A stretch of DNA of 64,000 nt from ZC4RG25 sp023428365 (lineage in GTDB: Bacteria; Pseudomonadota; Alphaproteobacteria; Rhizobiales; Hyphomicrobiaceae). Position 1 is the stretch's first letter; each line of letters opens with the position of its first letter. The notes below the pieces were generated by a model. That model did not search any database and had not been told where the DNA came from. It saw only the letters and a program-made list of their open reading frames with translations. Of this stretch, positions 37,421-47,783 are shown piece after piece. The DNA lies in contig JBNOAI010000001.1 in NCBI GenBank assembly GCA_050283925.1, forward strand, positions 1 through 64,000, read 5' to 3'. The position numbers were made by a program, and so were the translations under genes.

Positions 37421-37615
37421 TCACGTGTGACGCGCCAGGTAGACCGTAATCAAGATAATGATGATGGCTACGAACTGCAGGCCGACGCGCCAGCGCATCA
37501 ACTTCTGGCTGGTGTTCGCGCTTTTGCCGCGCATCATATTCCAAAGCCCAAGCAGGAGGACCACGAACACCGCGAGGACCGCCACCACTGTGAGGTTTTG
37601 GAACAGGGAACTCAT
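37421..37615 (-). CDS. Small twin-transmembrane HIG1-type protein
   Basis: The 64-residue protein has two membrane helices (about 8-26 and 45-60) around a loop MMRGKSANTSQKLMRWRV. The loop matches the HIG1 (hypoxia-induced protein) domain pattern. Related proteins in mitochondria and alphaproteobacteria associate with cytochrome oxidase. A direct role here is inference. It heads the run toward pduO. Confidence 0.85.
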   Translation of the reverse strand: MSSLFQNLTVVAVLAVFVVLLLGLWNMMRGKSANTSQKLMRWRVGLQFVAIIIILITVYLARHT

Positions 37616-37854
37616 TGTGCGACTCTCCGGTGCGATCCCGCCAAGTGTGCCATTGACGGCACGTCAACCAACCTTGGACAATTAATCTGCGCGCAAGGGG
37701 CGTTCGCAATTGGTCGCACCGCGCATGTGTATTATGGTGATTTGCACCGCACCACAATTGCCGCAATCGTTGTAGAGGTTCCCTTTATAGTGGTTTTACG
37801 CGCTTTGGTCGGACTGCGGTCGGCTGGACCTTGCCGTTTAATCTCGCGGGCCGG

Positions 37855-39279
37855 ATGACAGTTTTGCGAACGGATTGCAGGAAACAGAGCACGCGTTCCG
37901 CCTCTATCGGCGGCAGCTCTATCCTTGCGTTCATCGCCTCATTCGCCCTCACTTCTGCCAGCTTCGGCCAATCGCAGCTGTCGGGCGAAGCCGCTCAAAG
38001 GCTCAAGCAGGATCGTCAGCGCCTCGAACAGGTCGAACGACGCGCCAAGGACATGACGTCCGACGTCGCCTCCATAGAAGCGGAGCGCGCGCGCCTCAAC
38101 AGCCAGCTGCAGGAGACGGCTCGTAGTGTCCAGGCCAGCGAGGCGCGCCTGAGCAGCATCGAGGCTCGTCGCGATAAACTGGAAGACGACAAGAAACAGC
38201 ATCAAGAGAAGCTGTCTCGGCGTCAGGCGTCCATCGCCAGCCTGCTTTCGACTATGCAGCGCATGGGCCGCAATCCGCCCCCGGTCATCATCACGCGGCG
38301 TGAAGATGCTTTGGAAATGGTGCGAAGCGCGATGCTGCTCGCACGTGCTGTTCCGGAACTCCAGACCCAGGTCGAACAGCTCGTCGCCAGCATCACGGAC
38401 GTCGATAATGTGATCCGGCAGATCACCGAGGAGCGGGAAAGACTCCAGGCTGAGACGACCCATTTCCGCAACATGGAAGCCCGCCTGGCCTCACTGATGG
38501 AGGAGAGACGGCAAACGCTGAGCGAGCGGCAATCGGAGCTGGCGGCTCTGCGCCGCGATGCAGAAGCCATCGCCAGTAAGGTGAACGAGCTCGGTGAACT
38601 GATCACGGCACTGGACCATACCGTAGCTCAGCGCACGGGCCTGGGAACCTATAACCAGCAAACACCCGCTGAGGCACCCCAATCGGTACCAGCCAACCGG
38701 CAGCCTACCGACTTGGCCGGACTGCCCTTACAGCCTGACGCGGCTCCCGCACCAAAGGCTCCGGCGGACAAAGGAACGCAGGTTGCCGTTTTGATGACAC
38801 CGGGAGCAGGCGCCGTCGCTGGCTCCCTCGGACGCTTGAAGCCGGCAATTCCCTTTCATCAAGCCAAAGGCCAATTACCGTTTCCCGCTGCGGGCCAACG
38901 TGTGATATCTTTTGGAGATACAACCGCCAATGGGCGCAAATCGCAGGGCGTGGTTATTCAAACCCGGCCGGGCGCTCACATCACTTCACCAAGTGATGGC
39001 TGGATTGTGTACGCCGGAGAATTCCGAAGTTACGGCCAGCTCTTGATAATTAATGCTGGTGCTGGCTACCATGTATTGTTGGCTGGACTCTCCCATATAG
39101 ATGCTCAGCTCGGCCAATTCGTGCTGGCGGGCGAGCCAGTGGGAAATATGAGTTCTGCTCTAGCAGGCGCGGTTCAAGACAACGCTCCCGTGCTTTACGT
39201 GGAATTTCGCAAGGAAGGGCGTCCGATCGATCCCACCCCGTGGTGGCATGATGGGCACCAGCAGAAGGTGCAGGGATAA
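37855..39279 (+). CDS. EnvC-like murein hydrolase activator (degenerate M23 domain)
   Basis: From the ATG at 37855 the product is 474 residues, with an export signal ending near SASFGQS (about 38). A coiled coil covers about 45-250 (LKQDRQRLEQVERRAKDM...), then a Pro/Ala linker and a LytM/M23-like domain (about 350-470). The zinc ligands of active M23 enzymes are not evident: GRKSQGVVI stands where HxGID is expected. This points to an EnvC-type activator of amidases, not an enzyme. A TTG at 37831 is an alternative start. ctpA follows after 12 bases. Confidence 0.85.
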   Translation: MTVLRTDCRKQSTRSASIGGSSILAFIASFALTSASFGQSQLSGEAAQRLKQDRQRLEQVERRAKDMTSDVASIEAERARLNSQLQETARSVQASEARLSSIEARRDKLEDDKKQHQEKLSRRQASIASLLSTMQRMGRNPPPVIITRREDALEMVRSAMLLARAVPELQTQVEQLVASITDVDNVIRQITEERERLQAETTHFRNMEARLASLMEERRQTLSERQSELAALRRDAEAIASKVNELGELITALDHTVAQRTGLGTYNQQTPAEAPQSVPANRQPTDLAGLPLQPDAAPAPKAPADKGTQVAVLMTPGAGAVAGSLGRLKPAIPFHQAKGQLPFPAAGQRVISFGDTTANGRKSQGVVIQTRPGAHITSPSDGWIVYAGEFRSYGQLLIINAGAGYHVLLAGLSHIDAQLGQFVLAGEPVGNMSSALAGAVQDNAPVLYVEFRKEGRPIDPTPWWHDGHQQKVQG

Positions 39280-39291
39280 GGCATTAGGACC

Positions 39292-40641
39292 ATGCGCAAA
39301 CCGGACTTTGCTTTCTGGACGTTTGTTCTCATGGCCGGCCTCGCCGGCGTGACGACAGTTGTTAATGTCAGCCAGACGTATTCGGCCACAACGCCGAATT
39401 CTGAAATCTACCGTCAGCTCGATCTATTCGGTGACGTGCTAGAGCGCGTGCGTTCTGATTACGTCGAGAAGCCTGACGACTCGATGCTGATCGAGTCGGC
39501 CATCAACGGCATGCTCTCGGCGCTCGACCCGCATTCGGCTTATCTCAGCCCGAAGCACTTCCGCGACATGCAGGTTCAGACTCGCGGTGAGTTTGGCGGC
39601 CTCGGCATTGAAGTCACGATGGAGAATGGCGTCGTAAAGGTGGTTTCACCGATCGACGACACGCCCGCCTACAAGGCCGGCATTCAGGCGAACGACCTGA
39701 TCACGCATCTCGACAACGATCAGATCGTCGGCCTGACGCTCGAACAGGCTGTCGAGAAAATGCGCGGGCCGGTCAACACGCCGATTACCCTGACCGTGAT
39801 CCGCAAAGGCCGCGATGATCCCTTCGACGTCAAAATCACGCGCGACGTCATCCGCATCAACGCCGTGAAATCGCGCCTCGAGGCCAACGACGAGATCGCC
39901 TACATCAAGATTTCGACGTTCAACGAGCAGACTCATGCCAACCTGGTCAAACAGGTCGAGGCCATGAAGAAGCAGGCCGGCAAGAAGCTGAAGGGCTACA
40001 TCATCGACCTGCGCAACAATCCGGGTGGATTGCTCGACCAGGCCGTGGCCGTCTCCGACGATTTCCTGGAGAAGGGCGCCATCGTGCTGACGAAAGGCCG
40101 GAACCTGGAAGAAACGCAGCGCAGCCAGGCGCGTCCGGGCGACCTTGCTGACGGCAAGAAGGTCGTTGTCTTGATCAACGGCGGCTCAGCTTCGGCTTCA
40201 GAGATCGTGGCCGGCGCGGTCCAGGATCACAAGCGCGGCACGGTCATCGGCACCCGTTCCTTCGGTAAGGGGTCGGTGCAGACGATCATTCCGCTGGGCA
40301 GCAATGGCGCCATCCGCCTGACCACGGCGCGTTACTACACGCCGTCTGGACGCTCCATCCAGGCCAAGGGGATTGATCCCGATATCGTGGTCGAGCAGGA
40401 GCTGCCGCCTGAACTGCAAACCAAGGAGACGCCGAAGCCACGTGGCGAGGCCAGCCTGCGCGGGCATCTGAAGTCGGAAGCCAAGGACGGCAAGGAAGCG
40501 TCCGGTTCGTCGGCCTACGTGCCGAAGGAGCCCGAGAAGGACCAGCAGCTTCAGTATGCTCTGGGCTTCCTGCTCGGCACCGTCACCGAGGCGACCACGA
40601 GCCAGGCGCCGAAAGCACCGGCTGCCACGGACAAGAACTGA
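39292..40641 (+). CDS. ctpA: Carboxyl-terminal processing protease CtpA (S41)
   Basis: This periplasmic serine protease has 449 residues. An N-terminal signal/anchor (about 7-27) is followed by a PDZ domain (about 90-170, with GEFGGLGIEVTMENG) and the S41 catalytic domain. The nucleophile region GGSASASE is at 297-304 and the general-base Lys326 lies in SFGKGS. The C-terminal tail is Lys/Ser/Ala-rich. Pairing with an EnvC-like gene is widespread in alphaproteobacteria and suggests joint control of cell-wall cleavage. Confidence 0.95.
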   Translation: MRKPDFAFWTFVLMAGLAGVTTVVNVSQTYSATTPNSEIYRQLDLFGDVLERVRSDYVEKPDDSMLIESAINGMLSALDPHSAYLSPKHFRDMQVQTRGEFGGLGIEVTMENGVVKVVSPIDDTPAYKAGIQANDLITHLDNDQIVGLTLEQAVEKMRGPVNTPITLTVIRKGRDDPFDVKITRDVIRINAVKSRLEANDEIAYIKISTFNEQTHANLVKQVEAMKKQAGKKLKGYIIDLRNNPGGLLDQAVAVSDDFLEKGAIVLTKGRNLEETQRSQARPGDLADGKKVVVLINGGSASASEIVAGAVQDHKRGTVIGTRSFGKGSVQTIIPLGSNGAIRLTTARYYTPSGRSIQAKGIDPDIVVEQELPPELQTKETPKPRGEASLRGHLKSEAKDGKEASGSSAYVPKEPEKDQQLQYALGFLLGTVTEATTSQAPKAPAATDKN

Positions 40642-40703
40642 TCCTTGTTTTTCCGCGAGATGCGGCACAGTTTTGCCGCTCTCGCGCCATGGCGAGAAAA
40701 TCA

Positions 40704-40729
40704 AAAGAGCGCCCATCGAGGCGCTCTTT
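40704..40729 (+). terminator. Intrinsic terminator after ctpA
   Basis: AAAGAGCGCC (40704-40713) and GGCGCTCTTT (40720-40729) form a perfect ten-pair stem with a six-base loop, followed by GTTTTG. rppH begins 35 bases later, so it may be expressed by read-through or its own promoter. Confidence 0.85.
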
Positions 40730-40764
40730 GTTTTGTATGATGACGTTTCTGGAAGAGGCTGCTC

Positions 40765-41277
40765 ATGACATCCGAATTCGAGACCGCCTATCGTCCGTGC
40801 GTCGGTATCATGGTGATGAACCGCGACGGTCAGGTCTGGATCGGACGTCGCGCCGATGCGCCGGGCGAACCCGAAGGTCCCGGCAGCTGGTGGCAGATGC
40901 CACAAGGCGGCATCGATCCGAATGAAGATCCTCGGGCGGCAGCGTTACGTGAGTTGTACGAGGAAACCAACATTCGTTCCGTCGAGATCGTCTCCGAATG
41001 TCCCGACTGGCTGACGTATGACCTGCCGCCCCACCTCATCGGTGTCGCCTGGAAAGGGCGCTGGCGCGGTCAGCGGCAGAAGTGGTTTCTCGTGCGCCTG
41101 ACCGGCGAAGATCGCGAAATCAGCATCACCCCACCGGTCGGTCATCAGGTAGAGTTCGATGCGTGGCGTTGGGCAAATCTCACCGAATTGCCGGACCTGA
41201 TCGTGCCGTTCAAGCGTGAGGTCTACAGCGCGGTGATCGCGGCTTTCACGCCGCTGGTGAAGCCTGTTTCCGGCTGA
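40765..41277 (+). CDS. rppH: RNA pyrophosphohydrolase RppH (first copy)
   Basis: This Nudix hydrolase removes pyrophosphate from the 5' end of mRNA and can act on dinucleoside polyphosphates. It has 170 residues. The Nudix box spans 48-70 (GGIDPNEDP...REL.EET). The RppH-specific YRPCVGIMVMN, SWWQMPQGG and DLPPHL elements are present. The final Gly of the Nudix box is Asn69, a mild deviation. A similar gene follows 249 bases downstream. Confidence 0.9.
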   Translation: MTSEFETAYRPCVGIMVMNRDGQVWIGRRADAPGEPEGPGSWWQMPQGGIDPNEDPRAAALRELYEETNIRSVEIVSECPDWLTYDLPPHLIGVAWKGRWRGQRQKWFLVRLTGEDREISITPPVGHQVEFDAWRWANLTELPDLIVPFKREVYSAVIAAFTPLVKPVSG

Positions 41278-41526
41278 TACCGACCAACCTCAGTTGGATC
41301 TGTACCAGACAGGCAGAACCTCCGACATCTCAAGCGTGCGACACGTCAACGATAGGCTGACGCTGAACTTCTTCCCTCCAATGTTGCAGCGCCACGATTA
41401 TGGCCAGATGCCGTATGACGATTGCCGGTTTTCGTCGATGGGGACGATAGAGAGATGGACAACCCGCGATAGCAGGACAATGTTAGAATCTCGATTCGTT
41501 CCTACTCGGTTTATGGGCAGAATGCG

Positions 41527-42039
41527 TTGTCGTTGACTGATCACATCCACGTACCCGAACTACCATTACGTCCTTGCGTCGGCATCATGCTGCTCAACAG
41601 CCGCGGCAAGGCCTGGATCGGTCAACGCCGCCCGCGGTGGATTCCCGCCGACGCCGAGTCGATCTGGCAGATGCCGCAAGGTGGCATTCTTCCGGGCGAG
41701 AATCCGCTTACTGCGGCGCTCCGCGAACTCAAGGAAGAGACCGGCGTCAGCTCCGTCGAAGTTCTGGCCGAGATGCCGGAGTGGCTGACCTATCGGCTGC
41801 CTCCGCACCTTTTGGGCGTCGCCCTCAAGCGGCGCTATGCGGGACAATGTCAGCGCTGGTTTGCCATGCGCTTCACGGGCGAAGACAGCGAAATTACACT
41901 GATCCCGCAGGCTGGGGGAAAAGCCGAATTCAGCGCGTGGCGTTGGGCGCCGCTCAATGAGCTGCCGGGGCTTGCGCTGCCCTTCAAGCGGCCCATCTAT
42001 GAAGCCGTCATCGGTGAATTCGCGGATTTGGCACGCTAG
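41527..42039 (+). CDS. RppH-type Nudix hydrolase (second copy)
   Basis: The 170-residue paralogue is about half identical to the preceding gene product. It has a complete Nudix box at 52-74 (GGILPGENP...REL.EETG), so it should be active. No in-frame ATG precedes the conserved LRPCVGIML. The start is a TTG at 41527, or at 41533, with only a weak GGGCAG upstream. It is convergent with atpC. The two genes may divide RNA decapping and dinucleotide hydrolysis; this is speculation. Confidence 0.85.
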   Translation: MSLTDHIHVPELPLRPCVGIMLLNSRGKAWIGQRRPRWIPADAESIWQMPQGGILPGENPLTAALRELKEETGVSSVEVLAEMPEWLTYRLPPHLLGVALKRRYAGQCQRWFAMRFTGEDSEITLIPQAGGKAEFSAWRWAPLNELPGLALPFKRPIYEAVIGEFADLAR

Positions 42040-42067
42040 GCAGCCGGCCGGAGCCGCGCAGCAGCGA

Positions 42068-42469
42068 TCAGGCCCGGGTGCCCTGCAAAGCACGCAGACG
42101 GTCAATCGCCGTTTGAGCGGTAAAGCGAGCATCGTCACTCTCAGCGGCGGCCAACTCGGTTTCAGCGGTGGCCAACGCCGCAGCAATGGACGTGCCTGCG
42201 GAGGACGCATCAGCGTCGAATGCGGTTTCAGCCAGGACCGTCAGACGATCCGGCTCCACCTCTGCGAAACCACCCTTGACGAAGACGCGCCGCGGGCCGC
42301 TCGAAAGCTGAACATCCAGCACACCAGGCCGCAGTGTGGCAATCATGGGCGCATGGTTCGGCAGCACGGCAAAGTCGCCTTCAGCGCCCGGTAAAACGAC
42401 CTGCACGGCGCTTTCTGACAGAAGCACCCGCTCCGGGCTCACCAGTTCGAACTTGAACGTGTCTGCCAT
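42068..42469 (-). CDS. atpC: F1-ATPase epsilon subunit
   Basis: This is the central-stalk subunit of F1, 133 residues. It begins MADTFKFELVSPERVLLSESAVQVVLPGAEGDFAVLPNHAPM, the beta-sandwich domain, with a C-terminal helical part about 90-133. It is the last gene of the atp operon and is separated from atpD by a small zinc-ribbon gene. It is convergent with the second RppH-type gene, 28 bases away. Confidence 0.95.
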   Translation of the reverse strand: MADTFKFELVSPERVLLSESAVQVVLPGAEGDFAVLPNHAPMIATLRPGVLDVQLSSGPRRVFVKGGFAEVEPDRLTVLAETAFDADASSAGTSIAAALATAETELAAAESDDARFTAQTAIDRLRALQGTRA

Positions 42470-42522
42470 AGTGGCTCCTCAGCCTTTACACCCCACGCCC
42501 GATGGCTGGAATGCCTTGTAGT

Positions 42523-42804
42523 TCAATCGTCGTCGCCGGGATCGGCGCTCTCGGCCTTCGCTTTGACCTCGTCCGCCGTTTGCAGGCGCGTCCCGCAGAA
42601 CGGGCAGAAAAACAGCGGATGATCTACCATCCCCGGCTCTTCGTCTTCGAGTTCCAGCAGCCCGACCGAGAGATAGAGGATTCCATCGCTGCCCTCGGAA
42701 ATGAGCGGCTCGAAATCTTCACCGGCCATCGCCTCCTTCAGTTCGGCACAACAAGAGCCGAACACAGCAGGCGCGGTCTCGCCAGGTTTCTCATCTTCGG
42801 CCAT
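42523..42804 (-). CDS. Small acidic zinc-ribbon protein between atpD and atpC
   Basis: The 93-residue product starts MAEDEKPGETAPAVFGSCCAELKEAM at 42804, 16 bases after atpD. The frame remains open upstream within atpD, but the natural start is here. The C-terminal part has FFCPFCGTRLQT, one knuckle of a zinc ribbon. With Cys17-Cys18 near the N-terminus it could complete a metal site. The tail is acidic (SADPGDDD). I do not recognise the family. Position inside the F1 operon suggests co-expression with ATP synthase. Confidence 0.75.
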   Translation of the reverse strand: MAEDEKPGETAPAVFGSCCAELKEAMAGEDFEPLISEGSDGILYLSVGLLELEDEEPGMVDHPLFFCPFCGTRLQTADEVKAKAESADPGDDD

Positions 42805-42820
42805 CGGCCACGTCCGGCTG

Positions 42821-44257
42821 TCAGGCCGCCTCTGCGAGCTGCTCGGCCTTGGCGATGGCCTCTTCAATAGAGCCGACCATGTAGAAGGCCTGCTCCGGCA
42901 GGTGATCGTAGTCGCCCTCGCAAAGTCCCTTGAAGCCCTTGATTGTGTCAGCGAGGCCGACCAGCTTGCCCGGCGAACCGGTGAAGATTTCAGCAACGTG
43001 GAACGGCTGCGACAGGAAGCGCTCGATCTTGCGGGCGCGGGCCACCGTCATCCTGTCCTCTTCGGACAGTTCGTCCATGCCGAGAATGGCGATGATGTCC
43101 TGCAGAGACTTGTAACGCTGCAGAATCTCCTGCACGCGACGGGCCACCGCGTAGTGCTCCTCACCGACGATCGCCGGCGACAGCATGCGCGAGGTCGAGT
43201 CGAGCGGATCCACGGCCGGATAGATGCCCTTTTCAGCGATCGAGCGCGACAGAACGGTCGTCGCGTCCAAATGCGCGAAGGACGCCGCAGGTGCCGGGTC
43301 GGTCAAGTCGTCGGCCGGAACGTAAATCGCCTGCACCGAAGTGATCGAGCCCTTCTGCGTGGTGGTGATGCGCTCCTGCAAGGCGCCCATGTCGGTCGCC
43401 AGGGTCGGCTGGTAGCCCACCGCCGAAGGAATACGACCGAGCAGAGCGGACACTTCCGAACCTGCCTGCGTGAAGCGGAAGATGTTGTCGACGAAGAACA
43501 GCACGTCCTGGCCCTGGTCACGGAAGTATTCTGCAACCGTCAGACCGGTCAGAGCGACGCGAGCGCGGGCGCCTGGGGGCTCGTTCATCTGGCCGTACAC
43601 GAGAGCGCACTTGGAGCCGACAGCCGAGCCGTTGTTCTTCTTCGGGTCGATGTTGACCTTCGACTCGATCATCTCGTGATAGAGGTCATTGCCCTCACGC
43701 GTACGCTCACCGACGCCGGCGAACACGGAGTAACCACCGTGCGCCTTCGCGACGTTGTTGATGAGTTCCATGATCAGCACGGTCTTGCCGACGCCGGCGC
43801 CACCGAACAGGCCGATCTTGCCGCCCTTGGCGTACGGAGCCAGCAGGTCGACAACCTTGATGCCGGTGACGAGAATCTGCGCTTCCGTCGACTGGTCGAC
43901 ATAGGCCGGAGCGGGCGCGTGGATCGGACGATCCTCGACACCTTTGATCGGGCCGGCTTCGTCCACCGGCTCACCGACGACGTTCATAATACGGCCGAGG
44001 GTGGCGTCACCGACCGGCACAGCGATGGGAAGACCCGTATCCGTCACCTTCTGACCGCGAACCAGACCTTCGGTCGAGTCCATGGCGATGGTGCGAACGG
44101 TATTCTCACCAAGATGCTGGGCGACTTCCAGCACCAGGCGATTGCCCTGGTTGGTGGTTTCAAGCGAGTTCAGGATCGCCGGCAGCTCTGCCTCGAACTG
44201 CACGTCGACGACAGCACCTGTCACCTGGCGGATGCGACCGACGATGTTGCTAGCCAT
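42821..44257 (-). CDS. atpD: F1-ATPase beta subunit (catalytic)
   Basis: This subunit carries the catalytic nucleotide sites of ATP synthase. It has 478 residues, full length. The P-loop GGAGVGKT is at 152-159. The catalytic Glu lies in GVGERTREGNDLY and the DELSEEDRMTVARARKIERFLSQPF helix-turn-helix (DELSEED motif) is intact. It lies 77 bases after atpG and 16 bases before the zinc-ribbon gene. Confidence 0.98.
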   Translation of the reverse strand: MASNIVGRIRQVTGAVVDVQFEAELPAILNSLETTNQGNRLVLEVAQHLGENTVRTIAMDSTEGLVRGQKVTDTGLPIAVPVGDATLGRIMNVVGEPVDEAGPIKGVEDRPIHAPAPAYVDQSTEAQILVTGIKVVDLLAPYAKGGKIGLFGGAGVGKTVLIMELINNVAKAHGGYSVFAGVGERTREGNDLYHEMIESKVNIDPKKNNGSAVGSKCALVYGQMNEPPGARARVALTGLTVAEYFRDQGQDVLFFVDNIFRFTQAGSEVSALLGRIPSAVGYQPTLATDMGALQERITTTQKGSITSVQAIYVPADDLTDPAPAASFAHLDATTVLSRSIAEKGIYPAVDPLDSTSRMLSPAIVGEEHYAVARRVQEILQRYKSLQDIIAILGMDELSEEDRMTVARARKIERFLSQPFHVAEIFTGSPGKLVGLADTIKGFKGLCEGDYDHLPEQAFYMVGSIEEAIAKAEQLAEAA

Positions 44258-44334
44258 TGCTTATTCCCTATACGTGCAGCAGTTGATGCCTGCGATGCTT
44301 TCGCATCATGATTGAACTTAAAGTCCGAACCGAC

Positions 44335-45219
44335 CTAAAGCGCCTCCGCGCCGGAGATGATCTCGATCAGTTCCTTCGTGATATTCGCCTGACGCTGACG
44401 GTTGTATTTCACAGTCAGCTTATTGATCATGTCGCCGGCGTTGCGCGTGGCGCTATCCATCGCGCTCATCCGCGCGCCCTGCTCCGAAGCCGCGTTCTCA
44501 AGCAGGCCACGGAAAATCTGCGTCGACATGTTGCGTGACAGGAGCTGGTCGAGGATCTCTTCCTCGCTCGGCTCGTATTCATGAATCGCAGACGCCGTGC
44601 CGGTTGTCTCGACCTTTTCCTCCGGCAGCTTGGTCGGGATGAGTTGCAGAGCCGTCGGCTTCTGCGCGATCACGGACTTGAACTCGGAGAAGTAGAGCGT
44701 CGCGACGTCGAACTCACCAGCCTCGAACATCGCCAGAACCTTGTTGGCGATCTCCTCGGCGTTCACGTAGCTGATCTGGCGGATACCGCGCAGATCGACG
44801 CGATCGACGATGTTCTTGCCAAGATCGCGGCGTAGAGCATCGTAGCCCTTGCGACCTACGGTGAGGATCTTCACCGTTTTGCCTTCACGCTGCAGGCGAA
44901 CGATGTCCTGGCGCGCAAGACGAGCGATGTTTGAATTGAAACCGCCGCACAGACCGCGCTCGGCGGTCATCACGATCAGCAGGTGGACCTGATCCTTGCC
45001 GGTGCCGACGAGCAGCGGCGAGAGACCTTCCTTGCTGGTGATCTTGGAATTCAGGTTCGCCAGCAGGGCATCCATGCGTTCCGCATAGGGGCGCGCGGCC
45101 GTTGCCGCTTCCTGCGCACGGCGCAGCTTCGCGGCCGCAACCATCTGCATGGCTTTGGTGATCTTGCGCGTCGCCTTCACAGAGGCGATGCGGTTTCTGA
45201 GATCCTTCAAGCTCGGCAT
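44335..45219 (-). CDS. atpG: F1-ATPase gamma subunit
   Basis: This is the rotary shaft of F1, 294 residues. The N-terminal coiled coil (MPSLKDLRNRIASVKATRKITKAMQMVAAAKL) and the C-terminal MDSATRNAGDMINKLTVKYNRQRQANITKELIEIISGA are highly conserved. A 171-base gap with palindromic repeats separates it from atpA, unusually wide for this operon. Confidence 0.97.
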   Translation of the reverse strand: MPSLKDLRNRIASVKATRKITKAMQMVAAAKLRRAQEAATAARPYAERMDALLANLNSKITSKEGLSPLLVGTGKDQVHLLIVMTAERGLCGGFNSNIARLARQDIVRLQREGKTVKILTVGRKGYDALRRDLGKNIVDRVDLRGIRQISYVNAEEIANKVLAMFEAGEFDVATLYFSEFKSVIAQKPTALQLIPTKLPEEKVETTGTASAIHEYEPSEEEILDQLLSRNMSTQIFRGLLENAASEQGARMSAMDSATRNAGDMINKLTVKYNRQRQANITKELIEIISGAEAL

Positions 45220-45257
45220 GGCCGACTCTGCTCTCTTCCTGCTTCGCTGCTTGACTT

Positions 45258-45371
45258 GTCATCCCAGCCGGAGCGCATCAGCGCGGAGAGCCGGAATTCA
45301 GAGCCAAATCATCTTAAGTCATCCCGCAGCCCTGGATCCCGGATCGGCCTGCGGCCGTCTGGGATGACAGG
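45258..45371. repeat. REP-like palindromes inside the atp operon (atpA-atpG gap)
   Basis: A unit beginning GTCATCCCAGCCGG (45258) and ending near GCCGGAATTCAGA (45304) faces a unit from CTGGATCCCGG (45332) to GGGATGACAGG (45371). A third, partial GTCATCCC start lies at 45318. The outer ends follow the same layout as the other repeats in the window but the stems are imperfect. They would fold in the atp mRNA. Confidence 0.75.
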
Positions 45372-45390
45372 GAAACGAGTTAAAGAGTCA

Positions 45391-46922
<1,532 letters not shown>

Positions 46923-46923
<1 letters not shown>

Positions 46924-47462
46924 CAGCCAACCTCTTTCATGCGCGTCTTGAGTGAGTTGAGCTTCGTGCGAAGCGACGAATCGATCATCCGGCTGCCCAT
47001 CTTCACGATGAGTCCACCGAGCAGCGCGGGATCAACCTTCGCCCGCACCTGCACATCTTTGCCGACGGATGCCTTGAGGGCTTCCTTCAGCGTGTTCATC
47101 TGAGCGTCATCGAGCGGGAACGCCGACGACACCTCTGCTTCGACCTCGCCGCGAGCGCGGGCGCACATCGAACGGAAGGCCTTGATCATGTCCGGAACAG
47201 CAAACAGGCGGCGATTGCGCGCCGCCAGTTGCAGGAAATTCGCTGTCAGGCCGCCAATAGCGGCACGCTCGAGCACAGCCTTGATGGCGGCGAGCTGATC
47301 ATCGCTGGAGAAGACAGGCGAGCGCACGAGACGCTGCAGATCGTCGCTCTCTTCGTACAGCTTGATAAAGGCGCCGAGGTCTTTCTCAACGGTCGCAATT
47401 TGGCTCTGCTCTTCTGCAAGTTCGAACAGGGCAGACGCATAGCGCCCGGCTACACTTGCCAT
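46923..47462 (-). CDS. atpH: F1-ATPase delta subunit
   Basis: This subunit joins F1 to the peripheral stalk. It has 179 residues from MASVAGRYASALFELAEE at 47462. The open frame runs 61 codons further upstream but without family similarity. The conserved C-terminal LGGLIVKMGSRMIDSSLRTKLNSLK is present. It is the first F1 gene. F0 genes are absent, as usual in alphaproteobacteria. Confidence 0.95.
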
Positions 47463-47783
47463 GATCGGATCGTCGGTCGCCACGTCGAACGGCCTCGTCG
47501 CGTTGAGGTAGAGGAAATCAGGGCCACGGCGGTTTCCCGCGCGCATGGGGCACAACAAGACGGGGGAGAACGCGTCCGCGTCACGGCCACGCACCCCCTC
47601 CCTGGAAGCCGGGTTCCCTCTAACACGGTCAGCGCGGGCCTTCAACCGCCCGAAACAGGCCGGAATGCCGCATTTTCAATCGGCCGGGATGAAATGCGTT
47701 TGTCATCCGCGTTTCTGGCCGCAAAAAGGCAGTGCAATCCGTCCATTACGTCGCACGGCCCTCGGGATCGGCGGCGGAAAAAA
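47463..47783. other. Intergenic region between priA and atpH
   Basis: These 321 bases lie between two minus-strand genes and should contain the promoter of the F1-ATPase operon and the priA 3' region. No convincing -35/-10 pair, terminator or small gene is visible. Frames that stay open here look like GC-rich background. Confidence 0.5.

Noticed and set aside
41278..41526. An 80-codon frame between the two RppH-type genes
   Set aside because: It has no similarity, no ribosome-binding site and odd composition. It is treated as intergenic.
42701..44311. A 536-codon plus-strand frame over atpD
   Set aside because: It is fully antisense to the beta subunit and of low-complexity Arg/His composition, as expected for a shadow frame.
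47463..47645. 61-codon extension of atpH
   Set aside because: The delta subunit begins at MASVAGRYASALFELAEE in the family and the extension has no similarity.
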